A model generated the notes under the pieces. The model was not told the origin of the DNA. It ran no database searches and worked only from the letters and a program-made list of their open reading frames with translations. From NCBI RefSeq assembly GCF_002160135.1, contig NZ_NFJZ01000009.1:96150-160149 (forward strand): a stretch of 64,000 nucleotides of DNA, given 5' to 3'. The position numbers and the translations under genes are program-made. Origin of the DNA: Lachnoclostridium sp. An196. Its GTDB lineage: Bacteria; Bacillota; Clostridia; Lachnospirales; Lachnospiraceae. This document shows positions 49,016-57,090 of the stretch, in pieces. Each line of letters opens with the position of its first letter. The first letter of the stretch is position 1.

Positions 49016-49507
49016 ATGGAAAAGGATTTGTACGAGATTCTGATAGAGTATATCCTGGAGGATCAGAACCGGTTCTACCGGCTGGCTTACAGTTATGTGC
49101 AGAATAAAGACGACGCGCTTGATATTGTGCAAAACGCCATATGCAGAGCGCTGGAACGGTATGAAACACTGCGTGACGCCGGAGCAGTCCGGGCCTGGTT
49201 TTACAGAATTCTGGTAAACGAGAGTCTTGCCATGTTGAGAAAGAGGAAGGAAGTGCCTCTGCCGGATGATGGTACCGGAGCAGAGATCCCGTATCATGAA
49301 AAAGGTTACGACATACAGGATGATCTCTATGAGCAGATCAATCGGCTGAACGAGGAGGTGCAGACCGTAATCAAGCTGAGATTTTATGAAGAACTGACCC
49401 TGCAGGAAATAGCGCAGATCACAGAGACAAATCTGAATACGGTAAAAGCCAGGTTGTATCGTGGACTGAAAACTTTGAAACAGAATATACAGGAGGTGGA
49501 CGCATGA
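49016..49507 (+). CDS. ECF-type RNA polymerase sigma factor
   Basis: A 163-residue sigma factor with regions 2 (FYRLAYSYVQNKDDALDIVQ, then AVRAWFYRILVNE) and 4 (VIKLRFYEELTLQEIAQITE, LNTVKARLYRGLKTLKQ) only, the ECF layout. It is coupled by ATGA to an RsiV-like anti-sigma gene, so it is probably a SigV/ECF30-like envelope-stress factor. TGCAAC at 48957-48962 could be the AAC-type -35 of an autoregulated promoter; this is a guess. AAAGGAG precedes the start. Confidence 0.88.
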   Translation: MEKDLYEILIEYILEDQNRFYRLAYSYVQNKDDALDIVQNAICRALERYETLRDAGAVRAWFYRILVNESLAMLRKRKEVPLPDDGTGAEIPYHEKGYDIQDDLYEQINRLNEEVQTVIKLRFYEELTLQEIAQITETNLNTVKARLYRGLKTLKQNIQEVDA

Positions 49508-50379
49508 CCCAGATATCAGACGCAAAAAAAAGATACGATGAGATCCCGATTCCGGAAGAACTGTCCGACGTTGTCCGGTCGGCGATTGATTATTCGGCAG
49601 TGCGGAAGAAAAAAATCCGGAAACGGCAGAACTTCAGGATCGGAAAGAGAGTACTGGCAGCTGCAGCAGCGCTGGCCGTTGTGTTTACAGTGGGACTGAA
49701 TACCAGTACGGCTTTTGCGGAGAGCGTGAGTGAACTTCCGGTAATAGGCACCATTGCCAGAGTCCTGACTTTCCGGTCTTATGAAAAGACGACGGAAGAT
49801 TTGTCGATCTCTGTGGATATTCCCAGTGTGGAGATGATCGGAGAGGACAGCGGTCTTGCTGACGCCTTAAATGAAGAGATTTACGCGCGCTGCGAAGAAT
49901 ATGCGCAGGAAGCCATTCAGCGGGCGGAGGAGTACAAAGAGGCGTTTATGGCGACCGGCGGTACCGAAGAAGAGTGGGCCGCCCACAATATTGAGATAAA
50001 AGTGTGGTACGAGATCAAATCTCAGACAGAGCAATACCTGTCCTTTGCGGTCATGGGTGCAGAAAACTGGGTGTCTGCGTATAATGAGACAAGGTATTAT
50101 AATCTGGATTTGTCTACCGGTAAGACGGTGACGCTGCAGGATCTTCTGGGTGATGATTATATCCGTATCGCTGATGAAAGTATTAGAAATCAGATGGAGG
50201 AAAGAATCGCTGCCGGTGAAGCAGTCTTCTTTACAGAAGCGGAAGGCGGGTTCGCCGGAATCACTGAGAATGCAAAATTTTATATCAACGAGGCGGGAAA
50301 TCCGGTCGTTGTGTTTGACCAGTATGAGATTGCGCCGGGTTCCGAGGGAATGCCGGAGTTTGAAATTGTGAAAGAATAA
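49504..50379 (+). CDS. rsiV-like: RsiV-like transmembrane anti-sigma factor
   Basis: A 291-residue protein: cytoplasmic N-terminus (residues 1-50, basic KKKIRKRQNFRIGKR), one membrane helix (VLAAAAALAVVFTVGL, about 51-70) and a large outside domain with the DUF4179/DUF3298-like pattern (TRYYNLDLSTGKTVTLQDLL, NPVVVFDQYEIAPGSEGMPE). RsiV in Bacillus holds SigV and is cut when it binds lysozyme; whether this one senses lysozyme is not shown. It overlaps the sigma gene by four bases. Confidence 0.87.
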   Translation: MTQISDAKKRYDEIPIPEELSDVVRSAIDYSAVRKKKIRKRQNFRIGKRVLAAAAALAVVFTVGLNTSTAFAESVSELPVIGTIARVLTFRSYEKTTEDLSISVDIPSVEMIGEDSGLADALNEEIYARCEEYAQEAIQRAEEYKEAFMATGGTEEEWAAHNIEIKVWYEIKSQTEQYLSFAVMGAENWVSAYNETRYYNLDLSTGKTVTLQDLLGDDYIRIADESIRNQMEERIAAGEAVFFTEAEGGFAGITENAKFYINEAGNPVVVFDQYEIAPGSEGMPEFEIVKE

Positions 50380-50398
50380 TCAGTAGGAGGAAAAAAAG

Positions 50399-51019
50399 AT
50401 GAAAAAGATGAGACTTGTTTTGGCGGGAATACTGACGGCGTTCTGCCTGACGGCGTGCGGAGGCCAGGCGAACATGGCAACTACCGTAGAAACTATAGAT
50501 ATGTCGAAAAATACAGAGCAGGATGAGACGGAAGCCACAGCGCAGGATGAGACGGAAACTGCGGCACCGGAAGAAGAGGAAGCCGCAGTATCGGGAGAGA
50601 CAGCAGAAACGCCTGCGGAGCAGGAAAGTGATGCGGAGGACAGCGCCCCGGCAGAAGAGGGACAGACTTCGGGAGGACTGGACAATTTCGATGTGGATCA
50701 GGAAGAAGTGGAAGCATTTGCGGAAAAGATCAAAGAGGCAGTGGCTGCTCAGGATCTGGAAGCATTGGCTGATCTGACGTCTTTCCCGGTATATGTGGGC
50801 GTTTCTGAGAACGGCGTCGTGGAAACGAGAGAAGATTTTCTGGCGCTGGGAGCAGACACGGTGATCACGCCGGAACTTCAGGAAGCGGTGGAAGGAACGG
50901 ATGTGACCGCGCTCTCCGCCAGCATGGCAGGATTTACCATGATGACGGAAGGAGTCAGCGGAAGCATTACTTTCAGTATGACCGCGGACGGATTGGCGAT
51001 TACCGGCATCAATTACTGA
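50399..51019 (+). CDS. Lipoprotein with acidic linker, unknown
   Basis: A 206-residue secreted lipoprotein: KKMRLVLAGILTAFCLTAC signal with lipobox LTAC, a 65-residue Glu/Thr/Ala-rich linker, and a C-terminal globular part of about 100 residues (VEAFAEKIKEAVAAQDLEAL, FPVYVGVSENGVVETREDFL). Third gene after the sigma/anti-sigma pair and probably part of that regulon. Family not recognised. Its last seven bases overlap the convergent iron-sulfur gene. Confidence 0.75.
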   Translation: MKKMRLVLAGILTAFCLTACGGQANMATTVETIDMSKNTEQDETEATAQDETETAAPEEEEAAVSGETAETPAEQESDAEDSAPAEEGQTSGGLDNFDVDQEEVEAFAEKIKEAVAAQDLEALADLTSFPVYVGVSENGVVETREDFLALGADTVITPELQEAVEGTDVTALSASMAGFTMMTEGVSGSITFSMTADGLAITGINY

Positions 51020-51846
51020 TGCTTTCCAAAATGGATGCAGGACGCGGGGCAGGCCGCGCGGCAGGCTCCGCATCGGATGCATTCGGGGGAGACGGAGATT
51101 TCTTCCGGCTTCAGATCCAGAGGACAGGCCCGCTGGCAGGACATGCAGGAGATGCATTTTTCCTTTTCCCAGCGTATCTGCACCAGGCTGAAACGGTTGA
51201 ACCATCCGTAGACAGCGCCCAGAGGGCAGAGATACTGGCAGAACGGGCGATATACTTTGATGGATAAACATAGAATACCGACCAGGATACCCAGTTTCCA
51301 GAAAAACAGCGGGCCGATCTGGCCTCGAAGGCTTTCATTGGCAGCGAGCAGAGGCAAGGCTCCGAAAAAGGTGCCTGACGGACAGAGATATTTGCAGAAA
51401 GCAGGTATCTTTGCGAAACTGCCGCCAAAGAGGAACCAGGATCCGATACATACCAGCAGAAGAAGAACGGCGTACTTTCCATATTTCAGAATATGGTGGA
51501 AAGGAAGCCGTTTTCTTTTGCGGAACAGAGGAATCTTGTGCAGGAGATCCTGCACAAGCCCGAACGGACAAAGCCAGCCGCAGACAAAACGTCCCAGCAG
51601 ACTGCCGAATACAAAGAGAAATCCCAGTACCGCGAAAGGAATCTCATATCCCTGACGGTTAAGGAGCGCCTGCAGCGCGCCGATGGGACAGGAAGCCAGA
51701 GCGCCAGGACAGGAATAACAGTTCAGGCCGGGAACACAGACATATTTCAGGTTTCCCCGATAGATCTTTCCGCTCAGGAAACCATAGGCATAGCCATTGG
51801 TGATAATTGTATAAAGAAGTTGTACAGTAAATCTTATCCGTTTCAT
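51013..51846 (-). CDS. Membrane 4Fe-4S protein (NapH/CcoG-like)
   Basis: A 277-residue membrane protein with about four to five hydrophobic segments and the paired CxxxCP loops of the NapH/NosR-type family (CGWLCPFGLVQDLLHKIP near residue 90, CQYLCPLGAVYGWF near 207). An upstream CYSCPGALASCP lies near 43. At the end are two ferredoxin-type clusters, CISCMSCQRACPLDL and CIRCGACRAACP. It could pass electrons across the membrane to the thioredoxin-like lipoprotein made by the same operon; this is inferred from context. Confidence 0.85.
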   Translation of the reverse strand: MKRIRFTVQLLYTIITNGYAYGFLSGKIYRGNLKYVCVPGLNCYSCPGALASCPIGALQALLNRQGYEIPFAVLGFLFVFGSLLGRFVCGWLCPFGLVQDLLHKIPLFRKRKRLPFHHILKYGKYAVLLLLVCIGSWFLFGGSFAKIPAFCKYLCPSGTFFGALPLLAANESLRGQIGPLFFWKLGILVGILCLSIKVYRPFCQYLCPLGAVYGWFNRFSLVQIRWEKEKCISCMSCQRACPLDLKPEEISVSPECIRCGACRAACPASCIHFGKHQ

Positions 51847-51850
51847 AGTT

Positions 51851-52018
51851 TTACCCGATCCCGATGCATTCCAGACAGATCATGACTGCTTTCCGGAAAA
51901 TAACTGTAAATTCGCCGTGGACTGCGCCGGCTGCAAGAAACAGGATGCCGGTCAGAACCCCGGCGGTCCATCCCGGGATGCGCCCGGGTATTTTTATATT
52001 ATTCTTCCAGGTAAACAT
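51851..52018 (-). CDS. CD1871A-like CxxC mini-protein (55 aa)
   Basis: A 55-residue protein, MFTWKNNIKIPGRIPGW at the start, a hydrophobic helix (AGVLTGILFLAAGAV) and the conserved ending KAVMICLECIGIG with a CxxC pair. It matches the CD1871A family of small CxxC proteins found in clostridial redox operons. It overlaps the end of the TlpA-like gene by 20 bases and stops four bases before the iron-sulfur gene. Its role is unknown but the context suggests disulfide or electron transfer. Confidence 0.8.
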   Translation of the reverse strand: MFTWKNNIKIPGRIPGWTAGVLTGILFLAAGAVHGEFTVIFRKAVMICLECIGIG

Positions 52019-52586
52019 CGATGAGCTCCTTCCAGGCGTCTTTCTCTTTGGAACCGAGAACCGTATCCAGGATCCTGCCTTCAGAGTCCACGAAAAAAGT
52101 GGTGGGTACGGCGGTTACATCGGTCAGCATGGCCGTATATAAGGATTCATTCAGGAGCAGGTGCGTATAGGTATCCGCACCGGTCTCGCTGATCAGAGAG
52201 AGGGCAGTCTGGAGCGTGTCTTCATCGCCTTCCATCACATCGCTGATGATTCCGATGATCTGGAAATCTTCCGGGGAGTATTCGGCTGCCAGCTCACCCA
52301 GGTAAGGCATTTCCATCAGACAGGGGTTACAGTAAGTGGCCCACACATTGACCATGGTCAGCCGGGAATCGGCGAATATATCGGAAGTGACAGTTTCACC
52401 GTCTGCAGAAACAGCCTCAAAGGTGACCGGAGGCGTAAATGGTTCCAGCTCGACAGAGCCGTCTGACGCATCCGGGGAGGACTCTGCGGTTTCGCCGGAT
52501 CCGGTGTCTGCCCCGCATCCGGACAGCGAAGCAGAAAATGTTGCGGCTGCCAGGAGCAGCATGAGAACAGTTTTTCTCTTTTTCAT
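51999..52586 (-). CDS. TlpA-like thioredoxin-fold lipoprotein
   Basis: A 195-residue extracytoplasmic thiol-disulfide oxidoreductase. Signal MKKRKTVLMLLL with lipobox SGC, an acidic linker, then a thioredoxin fold with the active-site NVWATYCNPCLMEMP (CxxC), DFQIIGIISDVMEGD and the cis-Pro loop AVPTTFFVDSEGRIL. Start 52586 has AAGGAGAACC; the frame is open further upstream but overlaps the promoter region of the response regulator gene. First gene of the leftward redox operon. Confidence 0.88.
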   Translation of the reverse strand: MKKRKTVLMLLLAAATFSASLSGCGADTGSGETAESSPDASDGSVELEPFTPPVTFEAVSADGETVTSDIFADSRLTMVNVWATYCNPCLMEMPYLGELAAEYSPEDFQIIGIISDVMEGDEDTLQTALSLISETGADTYTHLLLNESLYTAMLTDVTAVPTTFFVDSEGRILDTVLGSKEKDAWKELIDVYLEE

Positions 52587-52731
52587 AAGGTTCTCCTTGT
52601 GTTTTCCAAAATAATATAGGAAAATAATATAGGAAAACAGAAAAGTTTTCAAGTAAATCCTGCGGGCGCAGGATTCACAAAATGTACATAGAGCGCTGAT
52701 ACAATAAAGAAAAAAGAAAGGGGCCGAAAAT
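52587..52731. promoter_or_regulatory. Divergent promoter region with dyad and tandem repeat
   Basis: Contains two abutting copies of AAAATAATATAGG (52608-52620, 52621-52633), a perfect 8-bp dyad AATCCTGC-gggc-GCAGGATT (52656-52675) and a rightward -10 TACAAT (52700-52705) with no clear -35. The dyad could be a binding site for the response regulator encoded next. Confidence 0.45.
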
Positions 52732-53415
52732 ATGGAAAAGCTTAAAGTACTGGTAGTAGATGATGAAAGCCGTATGCGCAAGCTGGTCAAGGATTTTCTT
52801 GTGAAAGAGAATTTTGAAGTATTGGAAGCAGGAGACGGAGAGGAAGCGCTGGATGTTTTCTTCCAGGAAAAAGATATTGCCCTGATCCTGCTGGACGTGA
52901 TGATGCCGAAAATGGATGGATGGCAGGTCTGCAAGGAAATAAGGAACTATTCTAAAGTGCCTATTATTATGTTGACAGCAAAGGGAGACGAGAGAGACGA
53001 GCTGCAGGGGTTTGAGCTGGGGGTTGATGAATATATTTCAAAACCGTTCAGTCCGAAGATTCTGGTCGCGCGCGTAGAAGCGATCCTGCGAAGATCCAAT
53101 CCGATGATGAGCGAAGACATCTTGTCGGCAGGGGGAATCGATCTGAACAGATCCGCGCACCAGGTGACGATTGACGGCAAAAATATAGAGCTGAGCTATA
53201 AAGAATTTGAACTGCTGGCATATTTTATGGAGAATCAGGGGATCGCCCTGTCCAGGGAAAAGATCCTCAATAATGTGTGGAACTATGATTACTTCGGAGA
53301 CGCCAGGACTATAGACACCCATGTGAAGAAACTCCGCAATAAGCTGGGCGAAAAAGGTGATATGATCAAGACAATCTGGGGAATGGGCTATAAATTTGAA
53401 CCGCAGGAGGCATAA
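52732..53415 (+). CDS. OmpR/PhoB-type response regulator
   Basis: A 227-residue response regulator. The receiver domain has the acidic pocket (VVDDE near residue 8), the phosphorylation site Asp in LILLDVMMPKMDGW near 53 and the conserved Lys in DEYISKPFSP near 104. A C-terminal winged helix (LSYKEFELLAYFMENQ, LNNVWNYDYFGDARTIDTHV) binds DNA. No kinase gene adjoins it; a matching-type histidine kinase lies 8.4 kb downstream at 61789, beyond the Mo-cofactor/fdh cluster. moeA starts three bases after its stop. Confidence 0.93.
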   Translation: MEKLKVLVVDDESRMRKLVKDFLVKENFEVLEAGDGEEALDVFFQEKDIALILLDVMMPKMDGWQVCKEIRNYSKVPIIMLTAKGDERDELQGFELGVDEYISKPFSPKILVARVEAILRRSNPMMSEDILSAGGIDLNRSAHQVTIDGKNIELSYKEFELLAYFMENQGIALSREKILNNVWNYDYFGDARTIDTHVKKLRNKLGEKGDMIKTIWGMGYKFEPQEA

Positions 53416-53418
53416 GAG

Positions 53419-54624
53419 ATGGACACAGTATCAGTGGAGCAGGCTACAGAGCTGATCCTGGAGAGGATAAAAGCGATCGATGAGACGGAAGAGATAGAGG
53501 TAGAAGACGCGCTGGGACGCATCCTGGCGGAAGATATGAGGTCGGAATTTGACAATCCTCCGTTTGACCGTTCTCCCATAGACGGCTATGCCTGCCGGAG
53601 TGTGGATATAGCGGGCGCTTCTGAAGAACGTCCGGTCCGCCTGAAAGTGGTAGAAGAAGTATATGCCGGAGCCTATACGGACCGGGAGGTCCGGAAAGGA
53701 GAGGCAGTGCGGATCATGACCGGCGCGCCGGTGCCGGCGGGCTGCGACTGCTGCGTGCGGCAGGAGGACACGGATTATGGGGAAGAGGTGGTCCGTATCT
53801 TCAGGCCGGAAAAAGAATGGGGTAATTACTGCTTCAGGGGGGAGGATTTTAAAGCCGGGAGCGTGCTGATGAAAAAGGGAAGCCGGATCGGCTTTGTAGA
53901 GATGGGCGTCCTGGCAGGCATGGGACGCGGGACAGTTCCGGTCTACCGCCTTCCGAGGGTGGTGATCCTGACCACCGGGGATGAAGTGGTGACGCCGGGG
54001 GATCCGCTTCTGCCGGGAAAGATTTATGACAGCAACAGGATGCTTCTGACGGGACGTCTGACGGAACTGGGAGTGCGGCCTTCGCTGGTAAGATGGGTGG
54101 AGGACCGTCCGGAAGCGATGGCGGATACACTGCGGGAGGCGGCACAGAAAGCCGATCTGATCCTGACGACAGGAGCCGTCTCTGTGGGGAAAAAGGATAT
54201 CATGCACGAAGCGCTGAAGATGGCCGGAGCCGAACGTGTATTCTGGAAGGTGAAAGTAAAGCCGGGGATGCCGACGCTGTTTTCCGTGTACCAGGGAGTA
54301 CCGGTTTTAAGCCTGTCCGGCAATCCGTTCGGAGTCGCGGCGATTGTGGAGCTTCTGGTGAGACCGGCTATCCAGAAGATGAAGAGGGACGACTCTGTCC
54401 GTCTGGTGCGGGTGAAAGGGATCATGGCGGATACCTTTCCCAAGCCCAGCAAAGGGCGCAGGCTGATCCGGGCATATTGGGAGAACGGAATGTTTCATCT
54501 TCCGAAAGGACTTCATTCCAATGGAGTGTTGGCATCCATGATCGGCTGCAACTGTCTGATCGACATGCGGCCGGGAGATCCGGAACTGAAAGAAGGAGCC
54601 CCCGCGGAGGCTATCCTTCTGTGA
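53419..54624 (+). CDS. moeA: Molybdopterin molybdenumtransferase MoeA
   Basis: A 401-residue enzyme that inserts molybdate into adenylated molybdopterin. Typical segments: FDNPPFDRSPIDGYACRS near residue 46, VRIMTGAPVPAGCD near 95, GDEVVTPGDPLLPGKIYDSN near 190, TTGAVSVGKKD near 253, KVKVKPGMPTLFSVYQGVPV and LSGNPFGV near 300. Length is normal. It opens a run of cofactor genes leading to formate dehydrogenase. Confidence 0.94.
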   Translation: MDTVSVEQATELILERIKAIDETEEIEVEDALGRILAEDMRSEFDNPPFDRSPIDGYACRSVDIAGASEERPVRLKVVEEVYAGAYTDREVRKGEAVRIMTGAPVPAGCDCCVRQEDTDYGEEVVRIFRPEKEWGNYCFRGEDFKAGSVLMKKGSRIGFVEMGVLAGMGRGTVPVYRLPRVVILTTGDEVVTPGDPLLPGKIYDSNRMLLTGRLTELGVRPSLVRWVEDRPEAMADTLREAAQKADLILTTGAVSVGKKDIMHEALKMAGAERVFWKVKVKPGMPTLFSVYQGVPVLSLSGNPFGVAAIVELLVRPAIQKMKRDDSVRLVRVKGIMADTFPKPSKGRRLIRAYWENGMFHLPKGLHSNGVLASMIGCNCLIDMRPGDPELKEGAPAEAILL

Positions 54625-54633
54625 CGAGGAAAA

Positions 54634-55218
54634 ATGATGGGAGAAAAAGGAACTTCATACGTGTTCGCAGTCAGCGGCATCAAAAATTCCGGAAAGACGA
54701 CTCTGATCACTCGTGTGCTTCCGATCCTTGCAAGGCATGGCATCAGGACGGCAGTGATCAAGCATGACGGCCACGATTTTGAGGCAGACGTGCCGGGGAC
54801 GGACAGTTACCGCCATTTCCAGGCAGGAGCATATGGAACGGCTGTTTTTTCCGGTGAAAAATATATGGTTGTGAAGAGACAGAAGCAGACGTCAGAGGAG
54901 GAATTGATGAACTTATTCCCCGAGGCGGATCTGATTCTGCTGGAAGGATTCAAGGATTCCTTCTATCCGAAGATCGAAGTGATCCGCAGGGGAAATTCCG
55001 GAAAAAGTGTATGCAGGGAAGGGCTTTGGGCAGTGGCTACAGATCTTCTGCCGGAGGAGCTTCCGGACATAGACGCGCCGCTTCTGAATCTGAATGCTCC
55101 GGAGGAGATCGCGGCGTTTCTTATGGATGCGATGTCCATGGAGCGCCCGCGAACAGCTTCATCCGGTCCCGCCTTGCCGCGCAGATCAGGGTCAGATGGT
55201 ACTGCCGGGCCAGACTGA
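54634..55218 (+). CDS. mobB: Molybdopterin-guanine dinucleotide biosynthesis protein MobB
   Basis: A 194-residue GTP-binding protein with P-loop GIKNSGKTTLITRV near residue 13, then HDGHDFEADVPGTDSYRHFQ and LILLEGFKDSFYPKIEVIRR, the MobB pattern. It helps MobA make the guanine dinucleotide form of the cofactor. The last 98 bases overlap the convergent fdhD gene, and its C-terminal 30 residues are of low complexity. ATG 54637 is an alternative start. Confidence 0.9.
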   Translation: MMGEKGTSYVFAVSGIKNSGKTTLITRVLPILARHGIRTAVIKHDGHDFEADVPGTDSYRHFQAGAYGTAVFSGEKYMVVKRQKQTSEEELMNLFPEADLILLEGFKDSFYPKIEVIRRGNSGKSVCREGLWAVATDLLPEELPDIDAPLLNLNAPEEIAAFLMDAMSMERPRTASSGPALPRRSGSDGTAGPD

Positions 55219-55858
55219 TGGCTTCTGCAGTGGGGGAAGCCTTGCTGGCAAACACAGGAATGCCTGCCCGGATCGCTTTCAGGACCATGTCTGCGGGAGC
55301 CCTGCCGCTGGAGTAGAGAATACATGATCCAAGCGGGATCCCGCGGCGCAGCGCATAGCCGACTGCTTTATCGACGGCATTATGACGGCCGATATCCTCG
55401 CATTGGAAAAGGAGCCGGTCTTCCCGGGCGAGAAAACAGCTGTGCGTGGCAAAGGTCTGACTGTGCAGCGGCATACCGCCGGAAAAACGGTCTGCCAGAG
55501 AGAAGATCTGAGACGGGGACCAGGGGATAGGCGCCGGCGGTTCAGGTGCATTGACGGCAGGGAGCGGTTCTTTTAGTATGGCGTCGGCAGTTTTCAGGCT
55601 GCTGTCGATCCTGATCTCTTCCACATCGTCTGCGGATGAGATCAGGCCGCTGGTGAGCAGTCTTCCGAGTATCAGTTCAGGCAGATATTCCGGAATGCAT
55701 ACGACGGAAAAAGAATATGCATGGGAAACCTGTACCTTCATATGGAGTTCACACAGTACCTGTTCCTGCTCCGTACGGCAGATGCCGTCACGGCCAATAT
55801 AGGTATATTCGCGCCTCTGTGTGAGAGGTGCTCTGGATAGCGGTTCTTGTATGCGCAT
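55121..55858 (-). CDS. fdhD: Formate dehydrogenase accessory sulfurtransferase FdhD
   Basis: A 245-residue protein that moves sulfur from a cysteine desulfurase to the molybdenum cofactor of formate dehydrogenase. Motifs include ELHMKVQVSHAYSFSVVCIP, LILGRLLTSGLI, THSCFLAREDRLLFQCEDIG, GRHNAVDKAVGYAL and LYSSGRAPADMVLKAIRAGI. The active loop THSCF has one Cys rather than a CxxC. Start 55858 has GCAGGAGGAAAAGAC. It is the only gene of this cluster on the minus strand and overlaps mobB tail-to-tail by 98 bases. Confidence 0.93.
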   Translation of the reverse strand: MRIQEPLSRAPLTQRREYTYIGRDGICRTEQEQVLCELHMKVQVSHAYSFSVVCIPEYLPELILGRLLTSGLISSADDVEEIRIDSSLKTADAILKEPLPAVNAPEPPAPIPWSPSQIFSLADRFSGGMPLHSQTFATHSCFLAREDRLLFQCEDIGRHNAVDKAVGYALRRGIPLGSCILYSSGRAPADMVLKAIRAGIPVFASKASPTAEAISLARQYHLTLICAARRDRMKLFAGAPWTSHP

Positions 55859-55928
55859 GTCTTTTCCTCCTGCTTTTTCTGCATTATACAATTCCTGTTT
55901 TCAGGTGTCAAAAGGAGAATATATCGGT

Positions 55929-56498
55929 ATGGAATTTTCGATGATCGTGCTTGCGGGCGGAAAGAGCAGCCGGATGGGACGGGATAAGTCAGACCTTCTC
56001 CTGGGCATGGATACATTTCTCAATGTCCAGATCAGGAAGGGGACAGAACTGGGGATCCGGGATATCCTGGTATCCGGTTACCGTGGGGAGGACTGTCCGG
56101 TCCCGGTGATAAGAGACCGGTTGGAGGGAAGAGGCCCCCTGGGCGGACTGGAGGCATGCCTGCGGCGCGCCGTCCATGATAAAGTGCTGGTGCTGGGAGT
56201 GGACATCCCATTGGTCCCGGCTGCCGAATTGAGGCAGTTGATGGAACAGTCGGCCGGAAACCGGGAAGCCGTGACGATCCTGTCCCACGGGGGAAAGGAA
56301 GAACCGCTGATCGGTGTCTATGAAAAAAGTCTGGCGGATGCCATGAGGAAAGAAGTGATCCGCGGAAGGGGATCCGTATTCGCATTTATCAATCATACGG
56401 GCTATGATATTTTTTGCAGCAAGGCTCCGGAAGCCTGTTTTTCTAACGTGAATTGTGAAGAAGATTACACGCGTCTGCGGGAAGAAAATATTATCTAA
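55929..56498 (+). CDS. mobA: Molybdenum cofactor guanylyltransferase MobA
   Basis: A 189-residue nucleotidyltransferase that joins GMP to molybdopterin. The nucleotide-binding start MIVLAGGKSSRMGRDKSDLL is diagnostic, with RGPLGGLEACL near residue 76 and VLVLGVDIPLV near 92. Start 55929 has AAAGGAG 11 bases upstream. It is divergent from fdhD, with 70 bases between the starts. Confidence 0.93.
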   Translation: MEFSMIVLAGGKSSRMGRDKSDLLLGMDTFLNVQIRKGTELGIRDILVSGYRGEDCPVPVIRDRLEGRGPLGGLEACLRRAVHDKVLVLGVDIPLVPAAELRQLMEQSAGNREAVTILSHGGKEEPLIGVYEKSLADAMRKEVIRGRGSVFAFINHTGYDIFCSKAPEACFSNVNCEEDYTRLREENII

Positions 56499-56528
56499 AA
56501 TAAGGATAATAAAGGAAATAAAAACAGA

Positions 56529-56557
56529 TTGTTTTTGAAGATAAAGCAATCTATAAT
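56529..56557 (+). promoter_or_regulatory. Promoter of the formate dehydrogenase operon
   Basis: TTGTTT (56529-56534) and TATAAT (56552-56557), spacer 17 bp, about 50 bases before the NuoE-like gene. Confidence 0.65.
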
Positions 56558-56607
56558 GATGATTGTAGAATATTTCAATAAAAAACAGACAGAGGAGGTA
56601 AGAGGGT

Positions 56608-57090
56608 ATGCTCGATCAGTCCTATTATGCCAAAGCGGATGAGATCATCGACCAGTACGGCGGGGAGCCGGCGTCCCTGATCCCGATTATGCAGGCAATA
56701 CAGGGGGAGTATCGCTATCTTCCAGGTGAACTGCTGACATATGTTGCAGGAAAAATCGGGGTTACAGAGGCAAAGGCATGCAGTGTTGCCACATTCTATG
56801 AGAATTTCTCGTTTGATCCGAAGGGGAAATACGTGATAAAGGTATGCGACGGTACAGCCTGTCATGTGCGGAAATCCATGCCGGTGCTGGAAGCATTATA
56901 TGAGAAGCTCGGACTGAGCAGGGAGAAAAAGACCACGGACGATATGATGTTTACCGTGGAGACGGTATCCTGCCTGGGCGCCTGCGGACTGGCGCCGACA
57001 CTGATGGTGAACGATGAAGTTCATCCGAGGATGACGCCGGAGAAAGCAAGAGACTTGATCGACCAGCTGAGAGGGGGTGCCGGAGCATGA
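56608..57090 (+). CDS. NuoE-like 2Fe-2S subunit of NADH-linked formate dehydrogenase
   Basis: A 160-residue thioredoxin-like ferredoxin subunit. The four 2Fe-2S cysteines occur in KVCDGTACHVRKS (two) and SCLGACGLAPTLMVND (two), with the N-terminal helical domain (SLIPIMQAIQGEYRYLP, ATFYENFSFDP) of NuoE/HndA/HylC. It links the NADH-binding subunit to the rest. It overlaps the NuoF-like gene by four bases. AGAGGAGGTAAGAGG precedes the region of the start. Confidence 0.92.
   Translation: MLDQSYYAKADEIIDQYGGEPASLIPIMQAIQGEYRYLPGELLTYVAGKIGVTEAKACSVATFYENFSFDPKGKYVIKVCDGTACHVRKSMPVLEALYEKLGLSREKKTTDDMMFTVETVSCLGACGLAPTLMVNDEVHPRMTPEKARDLIDQLRGGAGA

Noticed and set aside
55821..55928. Longer MobA starting at 55821
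   Set aside because: The extra residues overlap the fdhD start region and lack the family pattern; AAAGGAG before 55929 supports the shorter form.
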